A stretch of DNA of 64,000 nt. It comes from Lachnospiraceae bacterium (GTDB lineage: Bacteria; Bacillota; Clostridia; Lachnospirales; Lachnospiraceae). Below are positions 45,739 through 54,964 of this stretch, piece after piece (the first letter of the stretch is position 1; each line of letters begins with the position of its first letter). Under the pieces are notes generated by a model. The model searched no databases. It was given only the letters and a program-made list of their open reading frames with translations, and had not been told where the DNA came from. The position numbers and the translations under genes are program-made. The DNA lies in the NCBI GenBank assembly GCA_014804785.1, contig JAAUZD010000023.1:71973-135972 (forward strand), read 5' to 3'.

Positions 45739-48700
45739 ATGACTAAGGCAGTAAAAAAGAAAAACAAAAAATTAAAGAGACAAATCAGAAAGACAGTGGG
45801 TGCATTGCTGATGGTGACCGCTATCACAGTTGCGGCTGTTCCGGTACCAGATGTAAGCGCTGATGGTCAAGACACCGAACCTGTGAGAGTAAGAGTTGTA
45901 AATTATGTAGATGCGAACATGCGGCTGTATGAAGATGTCAGAAGCGGCATTGAGGCGCCGACCACATGGCAAAGCAAGGTGCCTCTCGTTGATCCTTCTA
46001 CAACGATATATACAACCGGAAGCGGAGAGGAGACAGGCGCTACCTTTCAGTTTGCATATGTTAAAGGCGGTACTGGTTCTACGGGAGATGAGATTGCCGT
46101 CATACTTGGAGCGGATGTCACGAATCTGGATGGTGGAAATCTGAAAATACCGGATACGGTAAATGCATACAGAAAATATACGGCTAACACGTCAAGTTCA
46201 GGATATTGTGCGGTGAACAGATTGGGAGATTTCTTGTATTACAAGACGCAAGTTCAATCCACAGATGAGTATGGATGGCTGTTGTATCGTGTCCCGAATC
46301 TGACTGATGCAAGTGGTGCACCCAAGGAAGTGAACCAATATGAGGTGACCAGAACAACCGTAAGCGGAGAGGAAAGATATACATATAGAGTAGAGACAGG
46401 GACAGATGATAACGGACAGCCGATTTATACAAATTATGATGCGGTTCCGGTTATGGAGGATGCATATGCCCCTTGTTATTACGATCAGCGCAGTGCGTGG
46501 GAAAATACACCAGATAGTGAAATGTATTGGTATGATCCGACGATTCCGGCTGTTTCTAACGGTACAAGGATGACGACTTATCGGATGAACAATGCTGTAG
46601 ATACTGTAACACCTACGCCTACAGCGACATCTTCGCCCGCTGCAACAGCAACGCCTGCAATGACGGCGATGCCTGAAGCAACGCTTGTGCCTACAGCAAC
46701 ACCAACAGCTGTAAGCGCAGTGGGAACACCTGAAGTTACGCCGATACATGGAATGATGACGCCAGAGCCTACAGCAACACTGGTACCTGCTTCAACGCCG
46801 GAGCCTACAGCAACGCCTGCTTCAACGCCGGAGCCTACAGCAACATTGGCGCCTGCTTCAACGCCGGAGCCACCGACATCAGAAAACACAGAAAGTGACG
46901 AAGAAATAAGAACGGAAACAGGAGAAGTTGCTGCTCCGACAGCAATGGCTGGAGGCTATGTTAGCAACGTCGGGCAGACAAACTCATTGATCCATAATAC
47001 ATCTACAGGCATCACGGTTGATGTGGATTTTGAGCAGAAACAGCGATTTGTGAGGGCGACAGACAGGGATCATCAATGGATACATAATGCGGATGTCCGG
47101 TACATAGGAAGACAGAGATTGACTGGCGAAGACGGAGAATGGCGGATTGCAGAACAGGATTCGGAGCATGGCATTGGTCGGTATGGCGTTGTTGAAAATC
47201 CAGATTTAGGTGTTTTTGCAGGAAAAGGTCAGATTGTAAATCTTACGATAGATGATAAATTACTTGGAATCGGCGATTACGCCTTTTATGGATGCTCGGG
47301 TATTCAGAGCGTAACTCTTGGCAATGGTCTGAATACGATTGGTAACGGCGCTTTCGCAAACTGTTACAACATGAAGACATGTAATCTGCAATTATATTCA
47401 CAGATTACTGCGATTGGTATGGAGGCTTTTGCAAACTGCAGAGGTTTAACTACAATTCTTATGCCGGTCAGCGTGCAGGCAATTGGAGATTATTGCTTCC
47501 AGGGATGCAGTAGTTTGTCGAGCATAGAATTATGCGGATTGAGGGAAGATGGGACACGGGAAAATGTTTCCTTAAGCGTAATTGGGTATAAGGCGTTTGC
47601 GGGCTGCTCCAGTCTATCATCCATTACGTTCCCGGATAATTTTGTGCAGACTAATAATCCGAACGAAGGCGACACTTATTGTAATGCGATGAATGGGAAA
47701 ATACCTGTAATCTATTTTGAGGGATGTACTGCTCTGCAGTTTATCAAAATACAAAATTCGGAGTTAGATATTATTGATAGAGAGGATGATCCGAATCAGA
47801 ACCGCGTTCATCCCGGCACTTGCGATATTACCACTTATTTAAATTCAGTTTTTCCGAAATCGTTTTATTTTGAGGGACCGGAGCGCTCTAATATTCATGA
47901 AACAGCGAAAGTTCATGAAGCAGCATTTAAGTATTTAAATGAAAATAAATTTGAAAAAGTAGTGCACTGTTCTGAAGCTGGTAGTCATCCATCAACTTTC
48001 ATCGTGGATGATACAAATAGGCTGATTAGTATGGAATTAGATCCTGATTGTAAAATTATCATGATTCCAGAGAACATTGGAGAATATGGAGTCAGTACCA
48101 TATCTGCCAACAGCTTTCAGGATAATTGTTTTATAGAAAAGGTTTATATACCTGCAACGGTAAAACTGATTGAAACTAATGCATTTAAAGGGTGTCACAG
48201 TTTGAAGGATGTTATTTTTACACAGCCTGAAAATAGTGATTTGGTGATTCAGGACAATGCCTTTAACACTCAGGATGTAGGATACCATAAAAGTAATTGT
48301 GATGGGAAAGTGGATGATGTGCCGGTTCTTACTTTTACCGGAACAATTTCAGCTTCTTCGAAACCGTTCCAATATGCAATGAATCCGAAGAATAATATCA
48401 ATGTGGGGACGCAGCAGGCAAACACCTATATTACATATTACAGCGGCTGGCCTACGAATCTGACTGTAAAATATAATTGGCAGACAGGCAAGAATGAACT
48501 TCTTGATTATCCGAAGTATGCAGAGCTCGAACACTATGATCTTGATTCATTCCCGTATATGACGCAGGAGTATAAGGATGCAGCACAGGAAGCTGTAAAT
48601 GCATATAAAAATTATTTAAAAGATAGCAGAAATGTACCTACTCAGAACCAGATGGATATTGTTAATTCCGCGCTTAATATCAACCTCCCAGAGGGCATAG

Positions 48701-51168
48701 AATCCATCGCTGAAGGAATTTTCTCGGGTAAGGATATAAACAACGAACAGGCGTATAAGTATGTATATGATAGTGACGGCAACCTGGATAAGCAGGAACT
48801 TGCTGCAAATACAGACATTCGTTCGATAACGATGCATACGGTGGAAACGATTGATCCATATACGTTTGCGGGGTGTAAAAATCTCACAGGATTTTATATG
48901 TCTGGCGGTGACAAGATTGATAACTATGCATTTAAGAACTGTACCAGTCTTGAGAATGTTGAGGTTGCACCTAGCGTAACGGAACTGGGACTTAGGCCTT
49001 TTGCGGGATGTACTAAATTGCAAGGAGTAAATTTCGGCACCAGTCCGAATTTTACGTGTGAGGATCAGATTATTTATGGACTCACTGATGGTACAAAGAC
49101 TAAGATTATAGAATGTCTTGAGGCGAGAGGAGAAACGATTGGAAGTCCCCAGATTGGACCAGGGGGACTGGAAAGTATCAAGGAACTTGCAGAGGAAGCG
49201 TTTAAGGATTGTGATGGAATCGGAAGCGTGGATCTTACATCCACTTCTATCAGCACGGTTCCAAGGGAAGCTTTTTCCCAGACAGATAGAATATACAGTG
49301 TGATGCTTCCTAAAACAGCTAAAAGTATCAGAGACGGTGCATTTTGGAACAGTAGTCTTTCTTATATGGAAATTCCTTCAAGCGTCACCTTGATTGCGAA
49401 TGATGCATTTGCCAATGTCAATGAGGATGCGGAGGGAGAAATTATACTGGATGATAAAGGAATACCAGAAATTGATACTTCTAAGGAACACAGACCGATT
49501 ACCTTCTATTGTACAGAAGGAGGTGCGGCTGCTACCTATGCAGATGTTTATGATTACATTAATCCAACTTATTTCAAACCAATTATCATGCATGAAGTGA
49601 GGTTCTGGAATTATCCGAATTATCCGGATCGTACAGCGGCTATCTATTATACGACGGAGGTAGTTGACGGTGAAGCGGCAGTTCCGCCTGAAGATCCTGT
49701 GGTTGAAGGGTATGCTTTTGTTGGATGGTCAGCTGATTACTCCAATATTGTGCGTGATATGGATTTATATGCCAACTATAGCGATAATGTTTACACTGTT
49801 ACATTCTTGGATAGGACCGGTGATGTACTTAAGATAGAAACGGTAGGGGCAGGCAAGACTGCTACAGCACCGGAGCCGAAGGTACATGAAGGCTATACTT
49901 TTGACAGGTGGTCCAGAGATTTCACCAATGTAACGGATAATATCATAGTTACCGCTCTGTATAAGGATAATTCCGGCAGTTCCAGCAGACATAAGGTGGT
50001 ATTTTACGATAGTGACGGATTGACGGTATTAGATACGCAGATGGTAGATCATGAGGATAAGGCGAGACCGCCTGTGCCTCCTACAAAGGAAGGCTATACT
50101 TTTGTAAGATGGATTCCCTCTGATCTTTCAAACATAACAGAGGATTTGAATGTAGTCGCCTATTATGAACCGGGATCGGGAGCAAGTCCGCTACCTTCTG
50201 GTCAGCCGGGCACAGGAACACAGCCTACCAGTAAACCGAAGGAAAGCCCTGGACCGACAGCAACACCCACGGCAACGCCTTCAAATGAAGATAATGTAGT
50301 AAAATATACCGTATCAGTTTCGGGCGGAAGCGGAAGCGGAAGCTATCCGGCAGGTGCAATCGTATCAATAAATGCTTATTACATGGGAGAAGGGCAGTTA
50401 TTTGACAGATGGACTTCTTCCACAGCAGGGGTAGGATTTGCCAACCCGAATGCTTCTTCAACGACCTTTACCATGCCCGCAGCCAATGTATCTGTTACTG
50501 CAACCTATAAGACAGGCAGCGGAAGCGCTGGCAGTTCAGGCGGAAGCGGCGGCGGAGGAACAGGAAGTTCGAGCAGCAGCGGAAGCAGCAATAATGGTAC
50601 AATAGTTGAAGTAACTAAACCGGGAATATCCAACACCAATCTTGCAGGTGCAACGGTGAGCGGTGCTACCGATAACTTTGTCGTCAAGGTGACGGAGGAT
50701 CAGGCAGCAACGGATGCTGTAATAGCTGCTCTGCAGGCAAGGTACGGAGATATAAGCAGAATTCAGTATCTGCCTATGGATATCAGTCTGTATGACTCTA
50801 CTGGAAGAATTAAAATAGCAGATACCTCAGGAATTTCCGTGAATCTGACGCTTCCTTTGCCTGATGAACTGATTCAGTATGCAGGAAATAACCGTGTAGC
50901 GGCAGTGGCAAACGGTGCGTTGGAGGATCTGAATATCAGATTCACGACAGTAGGCGGCGTACCTTGTGTAAACTTTACGGCTACGCATTTCTCGCCTTAT
51001 GTGATTTATGTGGATACTGCAAATCTGACAGAGGCAACCATTGACTCTACGCCGAAGACAGGTGACCCGATACATCCCAAGTGGTTTTTAGCGCTTGGTC
51101 TGGCATGTACTTCGTTGATTCTCTTTTTCAAGAGAGATAAGGTAGTACTAAATACTAAAAATGCATAG
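45739..51168 (+). CDS. Large sortase-anchored LRR surface protein with InlB-type repeats
   Basis: The 1809-residue protein has a signal peptide (about residues 1-38) and a first domain to about residue 285. A Thr/Pro/Ala-rich stretch (about 290-385) follows. BspA-type leucine-rich repeats run from about residue 500 to 1290, e.g. IGDYAFYGCSGIQSVTLGNG. Three InlB B-repeat-like modules (about 1290-1480) include EGYTFDRWSRDF and EGYTFVRWIPSD. A Ser/Gly linker leads to a pre-anchor domain and the sorting signal TPKTGD at about 1771, a hydrophobic stretch and a basic tail. It should be displayed on the wall by the adjacent sortase B. Binding partner unknown; BspA-type repeats often mediate adhesion. 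Confidence 0.92.
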   Translation: MTKAVKKKNKKLKRQIRKTVGALLMVTAITVAAVPVPDVSADGQDTEPVRVRVVNYVDANMRLYEDVRSGIEAPTTWQSKVPLVDPSTTIYTTGSGEETGATFQFAYVKGGTGSTGDEIAVILGADVTNLDGGNLKIPDTVNAYRKYTANTSSSGYCAVNRLGDFLYYKTQVQSTDEYGWLLYRVPNLTDASGAPKEVNQYEVTRTTVSGEERYTYRVETGTDDNGQPIYTNYDAVPVMEDAYAPCYYDQRSAWENTPDSEMYWYDPTIPAVSNGTRMTTYRMNNAVDTVTPTPTATSSPAATATPAMTAMPEATLVPTATPTAVSAVGTPEVTPIHGMMTPEPTATLVPASTPEPTATPASTPEPTATLAPASTPEPPTSENTESDEEIRTETGEVAAPTAMAGGYVSNVGQTNSLIHNTSTGITVDVDFEQKQRFVRATDRDHQWIHNADVRYIGRQRLTGEDGEWRIAEQDSEHGIGRYGVVENPDLGVFAGKGQIVNLTIDDKLLGIGDYAFYGCSGIQSVTLGNGLNTIGNGAFANCYNMKTCNLQLYSQITAIGMEAFANCRGLTTILMPVSVQAIGDYCFQGCSSLSSIELCGLREDGTRENVSLSVIGYKAFAGCSSLSSITFPDNFVQTNNPNEGDTYCNAMNGKIPVIYFEGCTALQFIKIQNSELDIIDREDDPNQNRVHPGTCDITTYLNSVFPKSFYFEGPERSNIHETAKVHEAAFKYLNENKFEKVVHCSEAGSHPSTFIVDDTNRLISMELDPDCKIIMIPENIGEYGVSTISANSFQDNCFIEKVYIPATVKLIETNAFKGCHSLKDVIFTQPENSDLVIQDNAFNTQDVGYHKSNCDGKVDDVPVLTFTGTISASSKPFQYAMNPKNNINVGTQQANTYITYYSGWPTNLTVKYNWQTGKNELLDYPKYAELEHYDLDSFPYMTQEYKDAAQEAVNAYKNYLKDSRNVPTQNQMDIVNSALNINLPEGIESIAEGIFSGKDINNEQAYKYVYDSDGNLDKQELAANTDIRSITMHTVETIDPYTFAGCKNLTGFYMSGGDKIDNYAFKNCTSLENVEVAPSVTELGLRPFAGCTKLQGVNFGTSPNFTCEDQIIYGLTDGTKTKIIECLEARGETIGSPQIGPGGLESIKELAEEAFKDCDGIGSVDLTSTSISTVPREAFSQTDRIYSVMLPKTAKSIRDGAFWNSSLSYMEIPSSVTLIANDAFANVNEDAEGEIILDDKGIPEIDTSKEHRPITFYCTEGGAAATYADVYDYINPTYFKPIIMHEVRFWNYPNYPDRTAAIYYTTEVVDGEAAVPPEDPVVEGYAFVGWSADYSNIVRDMDLYANYSDNVYTVTFLDRTGDVLKIETVGAGKTATAPEPKVHEGYTFDRWSRDFTNVTDNIIVTALYKDNSGSSSRHKVVFYDSDGLTVLDTQMVDHEDKARPPVPPTKEGYTFVRWIPSDLSNITEDLNVVAYYEPGSGASPLPSGQPGTGTQPTSKPKESPGPTATPTATPSNEDNVVKYTVSVSGGSGSGSYPAGAIVSINAYYMGEGQLFDRWTSSTAGVGFANPNASSTTFTMPAANVSVTATYKTGSGSAGSSGGSGGGGTGSSSSSGSSNNGTIVEVTKPGISNTNLAGATVSGATDNFVVKVTEDQAATDAVIAALQARYGDISRIQYLPMDISLYDSTGRIKIADTSGISVNLTLPLPDELIQYAGNNRVAAVANGALEDLNIRFTTVGGVPCVNFTATHFSPYVIYVDTANLTEATIDSTPKTGDPIHPKWFLALGLACTSLILFFKRDKVVLNTKNA
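46600..46880 (+). repeat. Tandem Thr/Pro coding repeats
   Basis: Within the large LRR gene, near-identical units coding for STPEPTATxAP repeat several times, such as ACGCCGGAGCCTACAGCAAC. They form a probable wall-spanning linker and may vary in copy number. Confidence 0.8.
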
Positions 51169-51176
51169 GAGTTCCT

Positions 51177-53912
51177 ATGAATAGAAAAATTTTAAAATCT
51201 CTGAGTGCGCTATTGCTTCTTACAGCAATAGCGGTCACTCAGGTACCAGTGTCAGATGTAGAAGCGGTAGCGATTGCATCTGATTTTGAAATGGATGGAG
51301 ATAAGTTAATGAAATATACAGGCACGGCGGAAGTCGTGTCTATTCCTGCTGGGGTGAAAATAATTGGTGAAGAGGCATTTGCAGGAAATGATCATGTAAT
51401 CAAGGTCACAGTCGATGAAGGAGTGGAATCAATTGGATACAGGGCATTTGCCGACTGTGATAATTTGAGGACGATTGTGGTTGGAGACCAGGTCGAAGAA
51501 ATAGGGACCGCTGCGTTCAGCAACGACAAGGAACTGGTGAATGTAACACTGGGAGCCGGGGTGAAATCCCTGGGAACAGGCGTCTTTGCAGGAAGCAGCC
51601 AGCTGAAAGAGTTGACGCTTTCTGAGGATAATACTTATTTACATTATTCCAACGGCATTTTATATGATGATGAAGAGACAAAAGTATATGCGCTGATGCC
51701 TGCCTATGAGAAGGGAGCCTATACGCTGCCAAGTACTGTGACTGAAATCACAGGGTACGCTTTCTGGGGAAATCCTTATTTGGAGAAAGTGCATCTGGGA
51801 AGCGGGATTTATGAAGTTCCGGCTTATGCTTTTTCGAATTGTATCAATTTGAAAGAGGTTGAGATTCCTTTGTCTGTAAGGGGAATCGGAGCCAAAGCTT
51901 TTGAAGACTGTGTGAATCTCACTAAGGTTACGCTGCCAGATTCCATGGCAAATATAAGCGATACAGCTTTTGACGGATGTCCCAGAGTAGAATTTACAGC
52001 GACGCCGGGAACCTATGGTGCGGAATATGCAGCAGCGCGCAAGACTTCAGAGGTTGAAGAAACAGAATATGAGGATGTGCAGGATGCGCAAGTGATAGAT
52101 CCGGGGGCTGTTTCTGCTGAAAGTACACAGACAAGTGTTCCTGCTGCGGACGGTACGCCGGCAGAAAAAGAGGATGCCGGCAGCACGCCGACTCCGGATG
52201 CTCCGGTGCAGGAGTATGAACCGGTAATAGAGATAGAAAATGACAAGACACTGCTGGGCCAGTCCAGCATTGTTTCAGGAAGAGCAGTGGTTTTTATTGA
52301 CAACAGGCAGCCGTTGGTGCGCAGCGGTACGCAGGCAACAAGCAGGATTGACTTGTCAGATTTTGCAGCCCCAGTAGAAAATGTCGGAGAAAGCGGGGGG
52401 CAGCAATCCGTAGAAAAGATGGAAAATATATTAGCTGACAATGCACAGAAGGGAAAAGATTTCCCCAAATATACCATTGTTGATGATAGAAAGATTGCTT
52501 CCCAGGCTTTTTATCAGGATAGTGAACTCAAAGCGTATGAAATAGAAGATGGAATCACAGAAATTGGTGAATTTGCATTTGCGAGATCAGGTCTTACATC
52601 TGTTACAATTCCAGAGGGAGTTACCAAAATCGAGTATGGTGCATTTTATCATTGTGACAGTTTAACAGAGATTTCCATTCCGAATTCAGTGACGGAAATT
52701 GAGCCATATGCATTTGCAAATACACCGTGGATTGAAGCACATACGCAGGATGCTCCCTTCCTGATTGCAGGGGATGGGATTTTGATTGCTTATTCAGGTG
52801 CTGACAGCGTGGTGAATATTCCGGATGGAGTGAAACAAATTGGTTCCGGTGCGTTCAAGGAACACATGGGTATTACGGCGGTAAATATTCCTGATACCGT
52901 TCAGGTGATCGGAGAAGAAGCGTTTATGAACTGTCGGAATTTAAAGACGGTCAATGGCGGAGAGTGTTTAGTTAAGATTGATGATCGCGCCTTTATGAAC
53001 TGTCCGCTCTCCAAAGTGGTGGTTCCAGCATCTGTTAAGGAAGTTGGGCTGGGTGCATTTGCGCTTTCAAACGGAACGGATACAGCAGTGTTCGAGGGAA
53101 GTGAACTGCCGCAGCTTTCCATGGGAAAGGTGGCGCAGCGGCTTGCAAATCAGGGATACAGGGCATATGCTTTCCAGAATATCAGAAGCGCCATTATTCC
53201 TGACGATGCAGGAAGTCTTGATGGCACGGTGTTGGAAACAGGAACTTATGGATTTAACGGCATTGTCTATGGTGCATCTGGCAATCAGATTGCAGATAAC
53301 AGGGCAGGTGTGGGCGCTGCGGAAGGCAGTGGGGTCGTGATGCGCATAAACAGCCAGGTAATTCCTAATAGTGAAAATGCCATGGCAACCATTCCGGGTG
53401 AAGACGGTACCTATATTCTTAAAATAACAGATTCTGAAAAGGCAGCGGAAGAGATTTCGGCAGCTTATGGTGAACTTTACGGAGGAAAGAATCCCTCTGG
53501 TTTATCCGCTTATGATATTTCACTCTATGATGCGTCTGGCAATATACCGATTAACAGGCTTGGAAAACAGTATATTAACATACTATTTAAAGTGCCGGCA
53601 GATATGACCGCTGATAATCTGCATGTTGTTACATTGGATCAGGATGGGCAGCTGGAAGCGGTAGAGAACCGTATCGTTCCCTTAGAGGATGGTGATTATA
53701 TCCAGATTACCACCAGCCATTTTTCACCTTTTGGTATCTATCAGTATATCAGCACGAATGGGCAGTCGGCAGGCGGTTTATCAGGTAATAAAGATGATAC
53801 ACCAGATACAGGCGATTTTCTTCATCCTAAATGGTTTCTGGCATTAGGGCTTCTTGCCGGAGCGATTGCCTTGTTTTTTTATAAAGGAAAGCCCAAAAAA
53901 GGATTTAATTGA
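51177..53912 (+). CDS. Sortase-anchored LRR surface protein
   Basis: The 911-residue protein begins with a signal peptide (about residues 1-31). BspA-type leucine-rich repeats occupy about residues 45-265 and 470-680, separated by a Pro/Thr/Glu-rich linker. A pre-anchor domain similar to that of the preceding protein (DISLYDASGNIPI, TSHFSPFGIY) leads to the sorting signal TPDTGD at about residue 875. HPKWFLALGL, more hydrophobic residues and a basic tail follow. It starts 8 nt after the first LRR gene, behind TAGGAG, and is the last gene of the sortase operon. Confidence 0.92.
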   Translation: MNRKILKSLSALLLLTAIAVTQVPVSDVEAVAIASDFEMDGDKLMKYTGTAEVVSIPAGVKIIGEEAFAGNDHVIKVTVDEGVESIGYRAFADCDNLRTIVVGDQVEEIGTAAFSNDKELVNVTLGAGVKSLGTGVFAGSSQLKELTLSEDNTYLHYSNGILYDDEETKVYALMPAYEKGAYTLPSTVTEITGYAFWGNPYLEKVHLGSGIYEVPAYAFSNCINLKEVEIPLSVRGIGAKAFEDCVNLTKVTLPDSMANISDTAFDGCPRVEFTATPGTYGAEYAAARKTSEVEETEYEDVQDAQVIDPGAVSAESTQTSVPAADGTPAEKEDAGSTPTPDAPVQEYEPVIEIENDKTLLGQSSIVSGRAVVFIDNRQPLVRSGTQATSRIDLSDFAAPVENVGESGGQQSVEKMENILADNAQKGKDFPKYTIVDDRKIASQAFYQDSELKAYEIEDGITEIGEFAFARSGLTSVTIPEGVTKIEYGAFYHCDSLTEISIPNSVTEIEPYAFANTPWIEAHTQDAPFLIAGDGILIAYSGADSVVNIPDGVKQIGSGAFKEHMGITAVNIPDTVQVIGEEAFMNCRNLKTVNGGECLVKIDDRAFMNCPLSKVVVPASVKEVGLGAFALSNGTDTAVFEGSELPQLSMGKVAQRLANQGYRAYAFQNIRSAIIPDDAGSLDGTVLETGTYGFNGIVYGASGNQIADNRAGVGAAEGSGVVMRINSQVIPNSENAMATIPGEDGTYILKITDSEKAAEEISAAYGELYGGKNPSGLSAYDISLYDASGNIPINRLGKQYINILFKVPADMTADNLHVVTLDQDGQLEAVENRIVPLEDGDYIQITTSHFSPFGIYQYISTNGQSAGGLSGNKDDTPDTGDFLHPKWFLALGLLAGAIALFFYKGKPKKGFN

Positions 53913-53930
53913 ATTAATGAACTGTTCAAA

Positions 53931-53970
53931 ACTCTCGGCATATCATAAATAAAAAAGCCGGGAGTTTTTT
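53931..53970 (+). terminator. Terminator of the sortase/LRR operon
   Basis: ACTCTCGGC (53931-53939) pairs, with one G-T, with GCCGGGAGT (53957-53965) and is followed by seven T's. Its 3' arm contains the only ribosome-binding-like sequence for the next gene. Confidence 0.85.
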
Positions 53971-53971
53971 T

Positions 53972-54883
53972 ATGCTTCGGGTAAGGCAGCAAGTTGGATG
54001 CAGTGATGAATTGGTTTATGCCTGTGGAGACAGAGGTGTAACCATAGCAATGTTGGATACAGGGATAGCCGTACATCCTGATTTTAATAATAGAATTGTA
54101 GATTTTAAAGATTTTGTAAACGAAAAAAGGGCGCTGTATGATGACAGTGGTCATGGAACCCATGTAGCGGGATGTCTGTGCGGAAGTGGGCAGATATCCA
54201 AGGGCAAGTACAAAGGAATCGCACCGCACAGCAGGATAGTGGTGGGAAAAGTACTGGATTATATGGGAGACGGCAATATTGAAACTATGGTAAGAGGAAT
54301 AGAGTGGGTACTTGATAAACAGCGCGAATATGATATCCGTATTTTAAATATCTCCATAGGTATGGGAGAAAACACAGAAAAGGAGAGAATGGAAAGACTG
54401 GTAGGAATGGTAAATGAGGCATGGAACCGGGGACTTGTGGTGGTATGCGCAGCGGGGAATATGGGACCGAAGCCCATGACGATTTCTCCTCTAGGAGCAA
54501 GCAGGCAGGTAATAACGGTAGGGTGTCATGAAGGAGGCTATTTTGGAAACAGAGAGCATTTATGTGAAAATTATTCCAGCCGCGGTCCAAGCCCCTATGC
54601 GATGAAAAAGCCGGATGTAGTAGCGCCGGGAACGGATATTATATCCTGCAATGCGGGAATTGAAAAACGAGGACGTTATTTTAGAAATGCTTATATACAA
54701 AAGAGCGGTACCTCCATGGCAACACCCATTGTTTCCGGCGGGATAGCTCTCCTTCTCCAGAAATATCCTTATTACACCAATGAGCAGGCGAAGCAGAAGC
54801 TTCTCTATACATCCAGAGATTTAAAGGAGCCATGGAATAAACAGGGGTGGGGAATGATACAGATTGACAGACTGCTGAAATAA
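53972..54883 (+). CDS. Subtilisin-like S8 family serine protease
   Basis: The 303-residue protein has the full S8 catalytic triad: Asp in TIAMLDTGIAVHP, His in DDSGHGTHVAGCLCG and Ser in KSGTSMATPIVSGG, with the oxyanion Asn in VVCAAGNMG. It has no signal peptide or propeptide, so it may act inside the cell like the intracellular subtilisins of Bacillus. The ATG at 53972 abuts the T-run of a terminator; GGGAG in the hairpin's 3' arm, 7 nt upstream, is the only visible ribosome binding site. The target is unknown. It might process the preceding surface proteins, but export is not evident. Confidence 0.9.
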   Translation: MLRVRQQVGCSDELVYACGDRGVTIAMLDTGIAVHPDFNNRIVDFKDFVNEKRALYDDSGHGTHVAGCLCGSGQISKGKYKGIAPHSRIVVGKVLDYMGDGNIETMVRGIEWVLDKQREYDIRILNISIGMGENTEKERMERLVGMVNEAWNRGLVVVCAAGNMGPKPMTISPLGASRQVITVGCHEGGYFGNREHLCENYSSRGPSPYAMKKPDVVAPGTDIISCNAGIEKRGRYFRNAYIQKSGTSMATPIVSGGIALLLQKYPYYTNEQAKQKLLYTSRDLKEPWNKQGWGMIQIDRLLK

Positions 54884-54887
54884 ATCA

Positions 54888-54916
54888 TTGACATAATATG
54901 TTGCATTGTATACAAT
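54888..54916 (+). promoter_or_regulatory. Promoter with overlapping palindromic operator (GntR type)
   Basis: TTGACA (54888-54893), 17 nt and TACAAT (54911-54916) form a strong promoter. ATTGTATACAAT (54905-54916) is a perfect 12-bp palindrome that covers the -10 box. Many FCD-type GntR repressors bind palindromes of the TTGTATACAA kind, and the second gene downstream is such a regulator. Confidence 0.65.
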
Positions 54917-54964
54917 GATACATGGATTTAAAAATGAAGATTACGGCAGAAGGGAGAACGAAAG

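Noticed and set aside
46600..46880. Possible CRISPR-like array
   Set aside because: The repeats are direct coding repeats of STPEPTA units in frame, without unique spacers, and no cas genes are near.
46198..46889. Cysteine/arginine-rich and valine/glycine-rich frames on the minus strand
   Set aside because: They are the reverse reading of the Thr/Pro repeat and neighbouring codons of the large LRR gene.
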